A stretch of 64,000 nt of DNA from Oryzias latipes (Eukaryota > Chordata > Actinopteri > Beloniformes > Adrianichthyidae): contig NC_019879.2 in the NCBI RefSeq assembly GCF_002234675.1, positions 3,716,619 to 3,780,618 on the forward strand. The letters are read 5' to 3'. Shown here one piece after another: positions 54,701 through 64,000 of this stretch. Numbering within the stretch: the stretch's first letter is position 1; each line of letters opens with the position of its first letter. A model generated the notes under the pieces. That model did no database searches. It was not told the DNA's origin and was given only the letters and a program-made list of their open reading frames with translations. The translations under genes and the position numbers were made by a program.

Positions 54701-57700
54701 GGTCTCACGATGGCTTTGTACCTGCGGGAGGCACAGACTGTTTGAGGATCAAATTAGCTTTAAGGAGCTCATCACAGATCCATTAGTGGGTGTAATCAGA
54801 GAGAACTGCAGGAGAATGTTTCATCATTTTGTCACGGAGCACTGCAACTAACCTCAATCAGAAAATGTCTTCAATCGGCATCTAACTGTGCAGAGAAAAC
54901 AACATTTCTGCTTTCTCCGAGGTCACATCACGCCGTCACTCAACACTATAGGCTTAACTGTAGGACCACATTGTTTTTGCTATTCGTCTTTCTTACTGCG
55001 CCTCTGACAAAAACCACAGATTAAAATCCTCACCAAAATGTATTGAATGACACCCCCCACCCCCACCCCCACCCCGATGACATCACAGCAGGAGAAACTG
55101 ACAAAAATCAGGAATGGGGCCAAAATCTGTAACAAGACTCAAAAATGATTTTTCGGAATTTAAAAAAATACACTCTTGTCGAGGATCTCCAAAGGAAGTT
55201 CTGAAATGATTATATGATTATGGGATGGCCAGATGACCCACGGCTTGGCGACCATTTTGTGGCAAAGTGTTTAATTTAGTGATTTTCGCACAATATGGGA
55301 AAAGAAAACTTCACAAAATTTCACACACACAGGTTACAAATGAAGTTTAATTGACCTTTGACCTCAGGAGGAGGCTGCCATCTTGAAATTTCTAAAAAAA
55401 ATACCTTCAGAACCTTCCTGTAAATCTAAAGTCCTCGTGTGGATGTTGATTTATCGCCTCCTGACTACTTGGAAAAAATGTTGGTTTTTCTCTTTCCAAA
55501 ACGTGAAGTTGATGTTGTGATGTTGCTCGCACATTTTTTGCTGGAATAAAGTTAAACTTGAATACCCAAAAAGCAGGGCAGGCTGACAGAAACAATGTGA
55601 GATATGAACATATTAGCAATGTGGCCATGGTTTAAAAAAAAACCTACGTTGCCAAGGAAATCCAAATGTTTACTTTTGCCAAATCCTCTAAAAATGACAC
55701 AGACCTATTCATCGTCCCCGAACAACCCAAAAGTAAAGTGGTTGCTATGGAGATAAAGAAAAAGAAAATCTGCAGTTTTGAAAAAAGCGTTTTTTTTCTT
55801 CTTTATGAATTTGTCACATGCCGCTTTGACCAGAGTGGAAGAGGCAAAGCGGGAGGGTGAGCGGCAGCTGCTCAGCCAGTGATGGGCTGGCAATGGACGG
55901 GTATGGCGCCCGTGGGCCGTACAACTCCACTCGCAACTTTAATTTTAACTTTAGTTCCTCCGCAGAAGCCATCTCTCCTTCGTTTCAATTCCGCATCACC
56001 TCCGTTTATAGCAGAATCGTTCTCCTCTGCCACTTTTACACACCAAATGTTTTCCTCTGAGAGCTGGAGAGCAGCAGAACGCTGGAATAACGCAATGAGC
56101 TGCTTTCATGTTTACTTTATCTCCACTTAAAGCTGCATCTGTGACCTCCCTGTCCTTAATGGAATCACAGTCTAATCTCACATCAGCACAGGAACATTTG
56201 AATTATTAGATGTCCTCAAGTCAGAGCCATCAGCTCATCTCTGCAGGAGTAAAATTGAGAAAAATGTGGTTGCATAGCAACAATAAATTAAGAAATTCAT
56301 TCGTTTTAATATGGTAATAAGATGAAAATACAGTATTAGAAGATGAATCTTGATTTTTTTTAGGGGTTCCTTCATAAGCCAGACGTCTGAGACTAATTTT
56401 TTTTACACGTTCTTAATCATTAATAGCCTTCATCTGATGTTGCAACTTTCTCTAACCAATCACAGACGAGCCTAAAAGTTTAAATTTGATCCTATCGGCT
56501 CTCATTCATGCTGGCCTGCTCCTCCTCTTCATCACTCGCTCCTGGAGCTTCAGCTCCTGCCTCCTCACGATGACTCATCTTCAGTCCTCTTCATCCTCCA
56601 GGGCTCGCTCAAAGCCCTCGCTATTATGCCAGAAATATTTATTTGGGCATCTTTTCATCAGTGTCTCTTGATTACATCAGAAAATTACATCAACAAGAAT
56701 CTCCTGTTTGCTTAACGATCCCCATCAACTGCTTTTATATTCTGACGCGACTCAAATGTGCTTCAGAGAAGAGTGGAGGAAAATGAGGAAGAGCAGACCG
56801 ATTTTCTGACAGCAGTGCTGGGGATTCGTTTAAACAAACACGACAGATTAAGTGTGACAGCTTGGGTCAGACATGTTTACAAAGCCAAAGCTGAATTGTG
56901 TTCCATCAACTTTGGTTTGTCTCTTGTTGTGCTAAACAAAACTGGTTTGAGGGAATTCTTCCAAGGAAAAAGTCCTGGAGAATTCTACATAATTCAAATA
57001 TTTTAAGCATTTTTTTAGGCTTATGCATAAAGGTACATGTTTTAGATTAGTAATTAGGATCATTTGGATTTTTATTACAAACATTATAATAGATTTGTGC
57101 ATCACTGTCTGAGTTTGTGTGAATAAAGGTCCAGCTCCATTTGTTGACGTTTTTTATTTTTTTTATTTTTTTTATGAAACTCGAAGAAAAGTTATTTTTT
57201 CTGAAAAAGAAAAAAAAAAACATTATAGATTAAAAATCCTGCAGAAACAAAAAAAAACATGTTGGTGTGTGGAGAGAGTACTGGGATTATTGCAAAACAT
57301 TACAGCAAAAATGAACGAGTGAAGGTTTTTGACCTAAAGTTTGAATAATGAAACCAGAAAATGATCTTTTAATAATGTACAATTAAATTGTAGTGATGTG
57401 CTTATTACTTCTGTCTGTGTGAGGCAGTCCAGACTAAATAACCCCCTAAATGTTGTATTATGCTAAAGATCTGAAAAGCTTTTCATAGGTCTTCAGGAAA
57501 ACTGACCAAAGCAATTTTAAAAAAAGAGCAATATTTAGCATTAAAATGCTTTTGGGTGCAATCCTTGAATTGTGGTTTTTAATGTTCTGTCACTTTTGCT
57601 TTCATGCTATTTAAATAAATAGATATTTTGACTTAAACAAGATCATTTAGCCCTCTATTACGAGTCTGTTTTTGTAACTTCCAGAAATCTTTTTTTTAAA

Positions 57701-58207
57701 TCTGCTGGTAATAAACTTAAAATCATTTGGAATAATGTCTATATTTTGATTGATTATTTAAGCCAAAAGTTCAGCTCCAGATCTCAGTGAGGAGAGGAGG
57801 ACAGAAATGGAAGGATGGGAGTTGTACCGGTCAGCAGACAGAGCGGTCAGGGTGAACACGGACACTCCCACAGACGTCAGCTGGATGAAGGGGATCAGTT
57901 TGCATCCAACCCGCCCGAACAGCCACTCGTCCACCAGGTAGCGGCTGGCGTCCACCGGCGCGCAGGTGAGCAGCAGCAGCGCGTCCCCCACGGCGAGGCT
58001 GGACAGGAACAAGTTTGGCACGGTGCGCATGGACTTCACCAGCAGGCAGGTCTTCACCAAAGTCACGTTCCCGACGACCCCCACCACAATCAGGATCCCG
58101 TAGACCGCGGCGATGCCGATCCCCGGTAGCCAGACGCGGTGCGCCCAGTGCGCGCTGGAGGCGTTCACGCACGGACCCCCGCCGTCCTCCGGGGTCAGAT
58201 CCTCCAT
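42197..58207 (-). CDS. grpr: Gastrin-releasing peptide receptor (bombesin-family GPCR), 348 aa
   Basis: Rhodopsin-class receptor for GRP/bombesin peptides, Gq-coupled in mammals. Exons in order 57828-58207, 54370-54721 and 42197-42511, phases 2, 0. The N-terminus carries an N-glycosylation site (NASS). Landmarks: [20 protein letters not shown] (TM2), [30 protein letters not shown] (TM3), ADRYKAIV with DRY across the first splice, [47 protein letters not shown] (TM6), [11 protein letters not shown] (NPxxY-type). Loop residues favour GRPR over NMBR and BRS3. A CC pair after TM7 is a likely palmitoylation site. The tail is about 25 residues shorter than human and ends NVTTV. The start at 58207 was chosen because the in-frame upstream Met (58360) would precede a region unlike any receptor N-terminus. 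Confidence 0.94.
42770..43200 (-). repeat. Dispersed repeat family F, copy in grpr intron 2
   Basis: GTAGAAAACATGCTGGGCGG...CTGAAGCATCCACTTCTAGA...CTGAGCTGGAATCTGGATC...GGGGAGTGAGGGGCTGTAAC aligns with 21880-22140 and 35285-35490. The minus-strand frame is broken ([13 protein letters not shown] is still visible). Confidence 0.65.
43286..43498 (+). mobile_element. MITE with TTAACCCTTGTGCTATC termini, intact copy
   Basis: TTAACCCTTGTGCTATCTTA at the left and TAGGATAGCACAAGGGTTA at the right are inverted repeats. Interior GATGACCCCACCCTTACATT...GTGGGTCTAGATGACCC is shared with 53216-54316. About 213 bp, non-coding; a TTAA at the left end suggests TTAA-targeted insertion. Confidence 0.75.
43499..45655. 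other. grpr intron 2, AT-rich, nothing recognised
   Basis: AT-rich with several A- and T-runs. No mobile element with clear ends and no exon-like ORF. Confidence 0.5.
45682..45696 (-). repeat. 15-bp target-site duplication of the L1, 3' side
   Basis: TATAGTGTTGTTATT, identical to 50822-50836 on the other side of the L1. A duplication of this length is typical of target-primed reverse transcription. Confidence 0.9.
45906..49622 (-). CDS. L1 ORF2: endonuclease-reverse transcriptase, 1238 aa
   Basis: N-terminal apurinic-type endonuclease: [16 protein letters not shown] (catalytic Glu), [19 protein letters not shown] and LTDHCVVSL (Asp-His). Reverse transcriptase from about residue 460: [62 protein letters not shown] and the catalytic [12 protein letters not shown]-terminal Cys-His segment, [18 protein letters not shown], matches the usual CCHC-like region. 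No stop or frameshift. It nicks target DNA and copies the L1 RNA into it. ATG 134 nt after ORF1. Confidence 0.96.
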   Translation of the reverse strand: MFSFISLNTRGLKNNVKRKAIFLFCKEQKAKCVFLQETHSVEEDVNFWKLQWGDSIYVSHGTSHSAGVMILLNKFPGKVINHFGDTYGHWLILIFEFNGEMFILVCVYGYNERAKNKTLLSDLCKQILDLKHAHLTDNVIVGGDFNLAPDLWLDRHPPRAQCHKFDDLVVEFMNVVNLVDYWRILNPVTRQYTWFNAAGNGQSSRLDYWLISSSLVKYIDKCSISASPLTDHCVVSLSLQCNRSVTDLIQIWKFNNMLLEDSCFCNKVRELITEVNVLDMSPVSKWEWFKFEIKSLAIEFSKSALRLKRLKQQNILRNINDLCKKMDLSTEELLELNKLQSELDILYIEKAKGAFVRSRARWIEEGEKNTTYFFNLEKQRQLKKQINKLSVNNFVYEDQREINKEIHTFYSNLYKSYHSEADCEILFESIEGLNQNIDLEFKHFMENDLDIEEMDAAVLKMSSGKSPGLDGLTAEFYKFFWTDIRRLLHEAFLECISAGSLSNTMRQGLITLIPKPNKNTLYLDNWRPITLLCNDYKILAHVFAERLNTGLKDLVDECQSAFIKGRNIHNHIRLVVDLLDYCDFVDPDSLILFLDFYKAFDTLEHSFLIKALKFLGFGDKFCNIIKMFYNDIYSSVSLNPGITPRFVIKRGIRQGCPISPKLFILATQLLTILIKHSHDIQGISIFEKQYKISQFADDTALLLKNDAEVVKALSRLQLFSKASGLKLNISKCEILPVHSCQHQTIEAIRVVHEVKYLGVLLSKNTLRREEVNITNRLFDIKKSLSRWLTRDLTVFGRNLLTKAEGVSKIIYPCYSLYISPPNIKKVNSIIFQFIWKNKTHYIKRSQLVKSYDNGGIKALDFEAMVGTFRINFLKALLVDSNSMWFHIPRSIFKHLGGIDFLLKCDFEVNKIPFILSNFHKQVLQFWKMIFIHNFTPHGSTLWNNRTVLVGRKSIFKQDWFDRNILFVTDLTDSDGNLLTFSSFIDKYSLTCSLKEFKKVCRAIPAALIHLIKNTVFTPHRTIISLPKLQINGCNFLDFKLNNNLLNNCLKERIYHVHNRASFRSFSYFNSQSLLVKAHSKYIKWPVLPKVKETHFKIINKYYPVSDFLQSRFKFDVESCIFCNSNEETLEHLFFSCDYSKEFWTQIRNWINLKLNIPPFGISDVMLFMENIDDSFSNFINIILLLGKYHIHCCKWRGSKPSFPGFINDFKLYYSSLKRLQSSVGVKKISKQISLWLLF
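49757..50677 (-). CDS. L1 ORF1: RNA-binding nucleic-acid chaperone, up to 306 aa
   Basis: A Lys-rich N-terminus ([15 protein letters not shown]), then a coiled coil at about residues 90-165 (heptads through [19 protein letters not shown]). An RRM-like domain follows ([20 protein letters not shown]...VHRLGRK...[10 protein letters not shown]), then a C-terminal domain ([20 protein letters not shown]). This order is that of vertebrate L1 ORF1p trimers. Translation may begin at an internal Met ([10 protein letters not shown], about 50605) rather than the first Met, whose extension is hydrophobic. It coats L1 RNA in the ribonucleoprotein particle. Confidence 0.92.
   Translation of the reverse strand: MRGIADYRKLVFFFLLKIESKLTEMQMDEHDYYSQSDIHEMTEEAVEVTTGDGERSKEKLVNLAHTPVKAPHPKKQKKGSGQNLQDESMFERIMEAVAALTEKVDVQTTKMDEQTALLKKFDERIDANSEAIKRNKGVLEHLEKRVAELQGDNKRLREAVAEHARYKRRWNLRLNGLAEKDGEDIRETVIGILTRVVPIGADRLREAVDTVHRLGRKGSAATSNNMPRSIILQFVSRVVRDDVWKRSREARVCKEMHIHFKEDFSKEDREARAKLWPLVQEARKRGQRAFLKEGYALIDNRRVDPQ
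50801..50821 (-). promoter_or_regulatory. YY1-like site at the 5' end of the L1
   Basis: The minus strand begins GGAGGAGGCAAGATGGCGGA. The core AAGATGGC matches the YY1 site at the very start of human L1, where it sets accurate initiation. Function here is inferred. Confidence 0.6.
50870..52192 (+). mobile_element. 1.3-kb DNA element with about 200-bp TIRs built of GACTTTAATCTCG modules
   Basis: Left end TACGACGGAGTTTTAGGG; right end the inverse, CCCTAAAACTCCGTCGTA. The arms are nearly identical for about 200 bp (GGCCACGGTGAGG, TTCTGGCCAACGTG, GAGATTAAAGTCGTCATGTC, ACTCGTCTTGTCGAGATAAA). The left arm has a tandem copy of ACGGAGTTTTAGGG (50874-50901). Flanks ACATAG at 50864-50869 and 52193-52198 give a 6-bp duplication (or 8 bp with one mismatch if the end is one base in). 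The core 51090-51990 has no transposase-like ORF. Confidence 0.8.
52646..53067 (+). mobile_element. 422-bp MITE with GGTAACACTTTATATTAAG TIRs and 8-bp TSD
   Basis: The left arm GGTAACACTTTATATTAAGA...TTAACAAGCATTATAAATG is mirrored by the right arm ending CTTAATATAAAGTGTTACC; the arms extend over 100 bp. AAATAGTC at 52638-52645 and 53068-53075 is a perfect 8-bp duplication. Non-coding. Confidence 0.88.
53216..54316 (+). mobile_element. TTAACCCTTGTGCTATC MITE interrupted by a hAT-type element
   Basis: The left part 53216-53381 and right part 54272-54316 together correspond to the intact copy 43286-43498. TTAACCCTTGTGCTATCTTA starts it and TAGGATAGCACAAGGGTTA ends it. Confidence 0.8.
53382..54263 (+). 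mobile_element. 882-bp nonautonomous hAT-type element
   Basis: CAGTGTTTTTCAACC at the left and GGTTGAAAAACACTG at the right are perfect inverted termini of the hAT (CAGNG) type. The 8-bp GTCTAGAT at 53374-53381 and 54264-54271 is a perfect duplication. Subterminal repeats GCGGCACAC recur near both ends. No transposase-like ORF. Confidence 0.92.
54722..57827. other. grpr intron 1 (3.1 kb), no gene seen
   Basis: AT-rich, with a C-rich tract at about 55050-55077 (CACCCCCACCCCCACCCC) and A-runs near 57210-57260. No complete mobile element recognised. Confidence 0.6.
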
Positions 58208-58270
58208 GGCAGCGCGCGGCAGAGGGTAGGGGGGCACAGGTTGTGTCTGATATGTGCTGCTGCGTTTTGC

Positions 58271-58279
58271 TTCTTTATA
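58271..58279 (-). promoter_or_regulatory. grpr: Possible TATA box of grpr
   Basis: Minus strand TATAAAGAA about 65 nt upstream of the start codon. This leaves a short 5'UTR; alternatively the sequence is transcribed. Confidence 0.3.
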
Positions 58280-58379
58280 AAATACCAGCCCCCCTGCAGC
58301 CGCGTGCGTCACCTCACATAGGGAAATGGAGAAACGATGGAGACGATTATGATTATCCACAATTAGCGCACAGACTGAT

Positions 58380-61369
58380 GTGATGACAGGTATTATTTAT
58401 CATTTGAAAAAGAAAAAGGTATGTCGGAAAAGTGCAGTTATAAACGGAACCTGCTATGAGTGAAACTAGAGCAATTAAAACAAATATGCAGCAGCCCCAT
58501 CAGGAAAAAAAAGAGTTCTAATGTCTTTTTGCTTCAAGACAGAAGAAATTAAATGTAATGGATATTATTGGTCATCTGTTTTTAACACAGGGTTATGATG
58601 TTTGCACTGAAAAAATAAACATGATTTTCTTAATATGTGAAAAAGACACCTTGTGGGCAGAAATGGTTTCAAATTTCACTTAGAAAAATGAAAAAATGAA
58701 GAGTGTTTAAGTGTTTTGTGAGTGAAATTGAAGCATAATATCAATTGACTAAGATTTATTTTCACAATATGCATTAAGGGTGTTCCAGAGACATTTTGAC
58801 CCGTTTTGGCAACTTATTTCGTGATATCTCAAGTTATTATGCCATTGGAACCATCCTGATCATCCACAGCATTCATTTAACATTACTTTTGGCTCAGTCG
58901 TCTCAAAGACACTGAGTTTGACAAGTGACACATTTTTAATATGGATAAATCTGATAATATTTTCTGCTCACCATCAGTAAGCACCCCACTTTGTTACTTA
59001 ATGGGTGATTTCTGGAAAAATGTGATGTATTTTAATGTAATCAAATAGCATTTCATATTTTGTATTTGATATTATTGTTACTTATGGATTTGATGAATAA
59101 TCTGCATTGAATTGACAGAAAAAATGAGCCTAAATTGATGTTAAGAATTGGATTATGGTTTTTACCGTTAAAAAAAGTTAAATAAAGCATAAGACCTTCA
59201 TAAATCCCCCTTCTCTACTCCCTTTAAAACAGTTATTCAATTATTGTGGCAACATTAAGTCTCAAATGAAACAATGGAGTCATTTATTTTTTAACCTCCT
59301 CAATTTAAACATCAATCTGGTGTCTTTTGGGAAGAAAAAGACACATTTCGTTTTTTCTGCTGCCTGGATCTCATGACATTTTAGTCCAAAAATGTGAATT
59401 TAACTGATTAATGGCAAAGCCGGACTGTAAAAGTATGCTGTTTATTGCATCCGAGCAGAAAACCGTCATGTTTAACGTTTAACGTTTAACATCAATAATT
59501 GAACCTGAGTTCAGGCTAAGCTATGATTTAAAATGTTGGTTTGAATATTTAAGATTAACATTAGGTGAAAGAAAACAGTTTGAGCTCATCACTAACAGTA
59601 ACATATCTGAGACAACACTGTGTAATCTGAAGATAATATGAGAAAGATGGATTACCTTTTCAAATCCAAATAATTATTGTTAAAATTAGAAGTTTGCTTG
59701 ATGTTAACTAGCTGAACTTATTTCTATCCACGAAACTGAAATAATGATAAAACCACTGTGAAGCTATAATGCAACTATAATCAGACATGTGCTGTTATAT
59801 ATAAATAATCTGTTAAAAACAAAAAACCCTGTAAAACTAGTTTACGTTTCCCGGGGGGGGGGGGGGGGGGGTCCTTCCTGCGGCTGGTCAACCGGGTCAG
59901 GTGTGTTTGCCAGAAAACCAGCAAGAGAGGAGATAAATAGTTGCACTATAGCAACTGTGGTATTAAAGATCTTATTCAAGTTTAGTTTTATATACTTTTA
60001 TGGTTCTTTAGATTATAAGGGATGGCCTTAGGAAATGGTTTCTGCATAAAAATGCAGAAAGTTTTAGAAGATCTTTGCAAAACACGTACAGATTTAGAGA
60101 GAAATTTGAGATGAAACCACTAGGAGTGTTTTGGTTTTTCAGTGCTGCAACTCCAACTTTACCTGCACTTTGACTTTAAGCAGCAGTTGTTTTTTTTTGG
60201 TTGTACAATGCAAATTTTTGGATTTCCTTTTTTCCTCTTGTTGTTTTTTTATTTCTGAAAGGTTTTGATAATTTTGTGAATTTGACCCTTTCTGCAATCT
60301 TGAGTCACTTCAACAAGTTATTTAGATTTCGGCCTTGATTCTTAGTTTGTTGTGCTGAAATATCATTTAAACTTAACAACCGTCATCTTTACAGATACTT
60401 TCTGAGCTGGTCTACTTCCCATTTAGCTAGTTACAAACAGCTTTGCTTGTTTTTATCATAAGCAGCACATATTTTAAGATCTCAGAAGCATCAGACGGCG
60501 CTGGTTTTCCTTCAGGATTCTGTCAAACTGTCTGCCATTTTCAATGGTAGATATCAAAGAAAAAATTGTGATTGAATAGTTTTCCTTCTTCTGGCACTTG
60601 AGATGAAATAGATAATGAATGCTGTGCATGCCTCCCCAAAGGTCGTTTTTTGACCTTTTCCCCTCCATCGTTGCGATGACCTCATTTGAATTATTAAATG
60701 TAGTTTCTCCGCTGCATCGTCTGGTTTAAATAATGCAAAAAAAAGGCCTTTTTGGCTATTTTCATTGAATATGCAAGCAGTGGAGATAAAGATGGAGAAG
60801 TTGTCACTTCATCACCCATAAGGTGTTGAGCTGGCTGCATCCAGTTTCAGAGTTTTGGGGGTGAAATAAACTAACATGAGGTCTTGGAGAGTGTTTCTGT
60901 TTGGGAGGCCATTCAAGCAGGAGAAATCTGAAAGCCTTTTTCCTTTGATGGCTTTCCTTACCACCAGTCATTAGATCCTTAAAAGAATATAAAAAAACAA
61001 CACACTTTGGGGAAATTTCTGAGTCAAGCTCTGGGAGAGGGACAACAGAAGAGTGGGTCAAATTAAAACGGCTGGAGTCGTGCTCTGAGAGGCGTGTTGC
61101 CATTGGTTTTGTCTGCTGCAGTTGGCACAAAGATCTTCAATTTGCATTTATATGAGAAAATGATTCGGGACTCGAAGGCTCCCGTTTGCACAAAATAATG
61201 CCTCCGCCCGTCCCCAGCAGGAGATAAGACTCGGACGATGAGTGGGGGGAAAAAAGTTGAGGAGAAAAAGTTGAGAAGATGCTTCATTAGCATCTAACGC
61301 GAACAAAAACTTGAAAAAATGTGTTTATTTATTTACAAATGACCCGTTATTCTGCAAGGTTAGGAGTTC
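58380..61369. other. Upstream of grpr, gene-free
   Basis: AT-rich sequence with a run of 19 G at 59853-59871. No exon-like ORF or recognisable mobile-element ends. Confidence 0.55.
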
Positions 61370-61790
61370 CCATTTTAACATCTTAAAGTCCGGTCATCTT
61401 TTGATATGTTTTAAATGCATTCCACTGTCGTTTAATGATAATGATCATTATTTTTATTTATTTTTAGCCACACACAAAAAAACTCGTGTCATTTTTTAGG
61501 ACAGTTTTTTTGCAAAGTGGCAGTAATAAGAAATTTGCCTATGAGTTGGGCGTGGAACAACCCCGCCCCCCATTCCCCTCCCCATTGCTGAGAGCTTGGA
61601 GAAAGGAGCTTGTGGTCTGCCCCGCCTATTTTCTACACCACAAAGAAGCTCTTTTTCCAAGGGCAATTTTTTTTAGCTTGCCCCTAATTCACAATGATTT
61701 AAATGAAGAAATATTCAGAAATGCAACGTTGAGCTTAATTTTCTTTCAACATGTCCTCCATGATTAGAGAAATGTGACAAAAAACAGGTT
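61370..61790 (+). repeat. Dispersed repeat family F, inverted copy
   Basis: CATCTTTTGATATGTTTTAA...CAACCCCGCCCCCCATTCCC...ATTTTCTACACCACAAAG...AATGAAGAAATATTCAGAAA parallels 38960-39530. The middle is shortened. Confidence 0.55.
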
Positions 61791-62469
61791 AAAAACATGA
61801 TTTCTGTCTGTCTTTAAATCTTAAACTGTCCTCCTCCTGCAGTGATGCGTCGAGCCGATGCTAATATTGGGATTCTGAAGTCTGACTTTGCCAAATCCTG
61901 TGCTTGCCCAGTGACTGATCTGATTTGAAGGAAAATGACTACCAGGCAGCACTTTCATGAAACTCGGTGTAGAGGTGAAGCATGGGCGAAGGCAAGGATC
62001 CAGACTATATCCTTGAAAACTGTGAAGGGGGGCTTTGGCTCCGTCACCAACTGTCCTCTCAGCAAAGCATCTGCAAACAAAGCTCTCGGTGTCCCATCAT
62101 TCATTTATCCGCTGGACGCCTGTTCAAGCAAATGTGTATCAAATCACTTCAACACCTTGAAAGCAAAACATTTTTTTTTATTTTTTATAACTGGAAACAA
62201 ATTCAGGAGTCCAGGAGTTAAAAGGGATTCACTGTTTATATTTGGGTTGAATTTGTAAAAAAAAAAAAAAAAAAAACTTAAATGAAATGACACTGAAACA
62301 AAATGAATGAAATGACTTTTTTGAACTCAAACTGTTTTATAGCGGTAACCACATCATGTCTGACTTTATTTCCAACTAGACGGAGCTGCATTTCCAGAAG
62401 AAAATGCAGGGTTGAATGCTATATTGCTGAAGGAAAATGAGACTTAAAGGGTAATAATTGGCAAAAGCA

Positions 62470-62810
62470 AAAAATAAAGAAATGATCAAAGTTGACCATA
62501 AATAAAGAAAAAACTGTAAAATAACAAAAATGTATTTTTGTGAAAAATGCCAGAGCCGGGTATCGAACCAGCGAGCTTCTGCACCAAGGATTCCCCATGT
62601 ATTTCAATGGGGGCAAAAATCCTGAAAAATCCTGGAATATCTGGAAAAGTTCAAGGATTTGAAGGACCAAAAGTCGTAGCTGAAAAAAAGCTGAAAGAGC
62701 TGAAAAATTGTAGAAGGAGTTAAGCGGCAAAACTTGGAGGAAGATACTAGAATAAAGAAAGAGAAACAGGAAAACAATGGGTTAAATGCTTTATAGCAAT
62801 CAACCAATTA
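62470..62810 (-). repeat. Repeat with B-box-like GGTTCGATACC, copy 2
   Basis: GCCGGGTATCGAACCAGCGA and GCTTCTGCACCAAGGATTCC, then CAATGGGGGCAAAAATCC, is the reverse complement of 32555-32730. On the minus strand the text CGCTGGTTCGATACCCGGC resembles the T-arm of a tRNA, but no complete tRNA fold is present. Confidence 0.55.
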
Positions 62811-62865
62811 AAAAAATCATAAAACAGGTTATTTTTCCGTTTAGTGTGATACTTACTGTACGTCC

Positions 62866-63342
62866 ATTGACTGTATAGTATAACTGGACGAATCCGCGGT
62901 ACCCATTAGCTCCAACCAAGTGAAGTCAATTTAGTCGTCATTTTTCCACCGTGTTTCTGTCGCCACGTTGGAGCCAGACATCCTCAGTAAGCTTTAAGGA
63001 TTGGTCGTCTACATTTCTATGGCAACCAGTCTCTCCAATGAGGAGTGAGCACATCAAAGGCCACACCAGGAGAATCTGTAAATCAAATGCTTCGAAGACC
63101 ACCTACTTTTCTATTGAGGAACCTGATTGATCAGTTTACAAGTTGGATAACTTGCACTACAGCAAATATATCATCTAAAAAAATTAGGATTAGCAAGAAC
63201 CAATGCAAGAATGGTTATTCTTACAAACAACAATGAGAGAGTAACAGCTGTTTATTTCTCGGCTTTTTGGGACCAGCGGGTGCTTCCTGTTTTGAATGCA
63301 AGGGGGGAGGGGTCGTTCGGTCCAGTTCTCATTCACTGTCAA
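62866..63342 (+). mobile_element. MITE with TTGACTGTA termini, copy E
   Basis: Starts TTGACTGTATAGTATAACTG and ends CCAGTTCTCATTCACTGTCA. The interior carries reverse-complement versions of the blocks in copies A, B and D (GTCGCCACGTTGGAGCCAGA, TATGGCAACC). Confidence 0.65.
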
Positions 63343-63614
63343 TGGTGGAGTCCTGGATTAATGGTGAATTGCACATTAGTGACATACAACATGAAGTGGT
63401 TACTGCCTTGGAGTGATTCTGGATTCACATTTAACATTTAATTTCCATACTGAGAAATCAACTCAATTGGACCTTTTTGGTTAAATGCTTATGAATTGCA
63501 TTTTCATGCTATGAGTTTGACTAATTTCTCCTATTGGTTCACAGTTTAAGAACATAGCGGCAATGAAAAGCCCAACGTCCCTGAAAAAAGCATTCTCAAA
63601 GTAATGGAAAACAG

Positions 63615-63835
63615 TGCAAAAACACACACTGACCAGCCACTTTTTTAGGTCCACCTTGCTAGTACCGGATTGGACCTGTTTAGCCTTCAGAACTGCCTTA
63701 ATCCTTAGTGGCATAGAGTCAACAAGGTCTGAGTCTGAGTCCAGAGAACTCAATGTCACGTTCTAGAAACCAGTCTGAGATGATTCCAGCTTTGTGACAT
63801 GGCACCTTATCCTGCTGGAAGTAGCCACCAGAAGA
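63615..63835 (-). repeat. Common teleost repeat, internally deleted
   Basis: TTAGGTCCACCTTGCTAGTA, CCTTCAGAACTGCCTTAATC, GGCATAGAGTCAACAAGG, then GAAACCAGTCTGAGATGATT and CTGCTGGAAGTAGCCA is a block known from many fish genomes. Part of the usual middle is missing here. Confidence 0.6.
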
Positions 63836-63854
63836 TGGAACATTGTGGTCATAC

Positions 63855-64000
63855 TTCAATTCAATTCAGTTTTATTTATATAGCCCAATATTACAACAAT
63901 AGCCATTTCAATGGGGGTCATGCCGGTAATTGTATCGTACACATAAAATGATAAAGAACATGAAGTAATAAAATTTAAAAGGTAATGGCTAAACTAAACT
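63855..64000 (+). repeat. Dispersed repeat, CAATTCAGTTTTATTTATATAGC type
   Basis: TTCAATTCAATTCAGTTTTA then TTTATATAGCCCAATATTAC, a very common fish repeat end. Continues to the window edge. Confidence 0.5.

Noticed and set aside
58208-58360. Upstream in-frame Met extending grpr by 51 residues
   Set aside because: The extension is unlike any bombesin-receptor N-terminus, and a TATA-like motif lies inside it; the Met at 58207 gives the expected length.

Overview
This is a stretch of a vertebrate nuclear genome, almost certainly a teleost fish. Genes have many short exons with GT-AG introns. The encoded proteins are vertebrate families, and the spaces are filled with fish-type MITEs, tRNA-derived SINEs and an L1-clade LINE. 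Some repeat families look medaka-like (Oryzias), but I cannot fix the species from the sequence alone.

Layout. (1) 1-9509, minus strand: amyloid precursor protein gene (app). Fourteen coding exons are visible, from the signal peptide through E1, the acidic region, the Kunitz domain and E2 to the start of the juxtamembrane linker. The amyloid-beta, membrane and cytoplasmic exons lie beyond the left edge. (2) 10542-13727, plus strand: a small four-exon gene for a single V-set immunoglobulin protein, head to head with app. Its first intron holds an 836-bp foldback transposon. (3) About 13.9-20.4 kb: gene-free repeats. (4) 20.5-30.7 kb, plus: piga, with a likely noncoding first exon and six coding exons. 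(5) 32070-37720, plus: asb11, seven exons, ankyrin repeats and a SOCS box. (6) 42197-58207, minus: grpr, a three-exon bombesin-family GPCR. (7) 58.4-64 kb: repeats only.

The piga-asb11-grpr set matches the neighbourhood of PIGA, ASB11 and GRPR on human Xp22.2. The neighbouring app does not belong there in human (21q). These genes do not form a pathway; the grouping is syntenic.

The 11.9-kb second intron of grpr is a transposon graveyard. An old MITE was split by a full-length L1 whose two ORFs are open (15-bp target-site duplication, poly-A tail, YY1-like 5' end) and by a 1.3-kb long-TIR element. Further on, a hAT-type element with a perfect 8-bp duplication sits inside a TTAACCC-ended MITE. 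I found no evidence of a wholly new biological system. The most notable points are the His at the P1 site of the APP Kunitz domain, the unassigned V-set gene with a very short hydrophobic C-terminus, the intact L1, and a dispersed repeat family whose copies share a decayed reading frame. All splice sites were inferred by eye from consensus, reading phase and family similarity.
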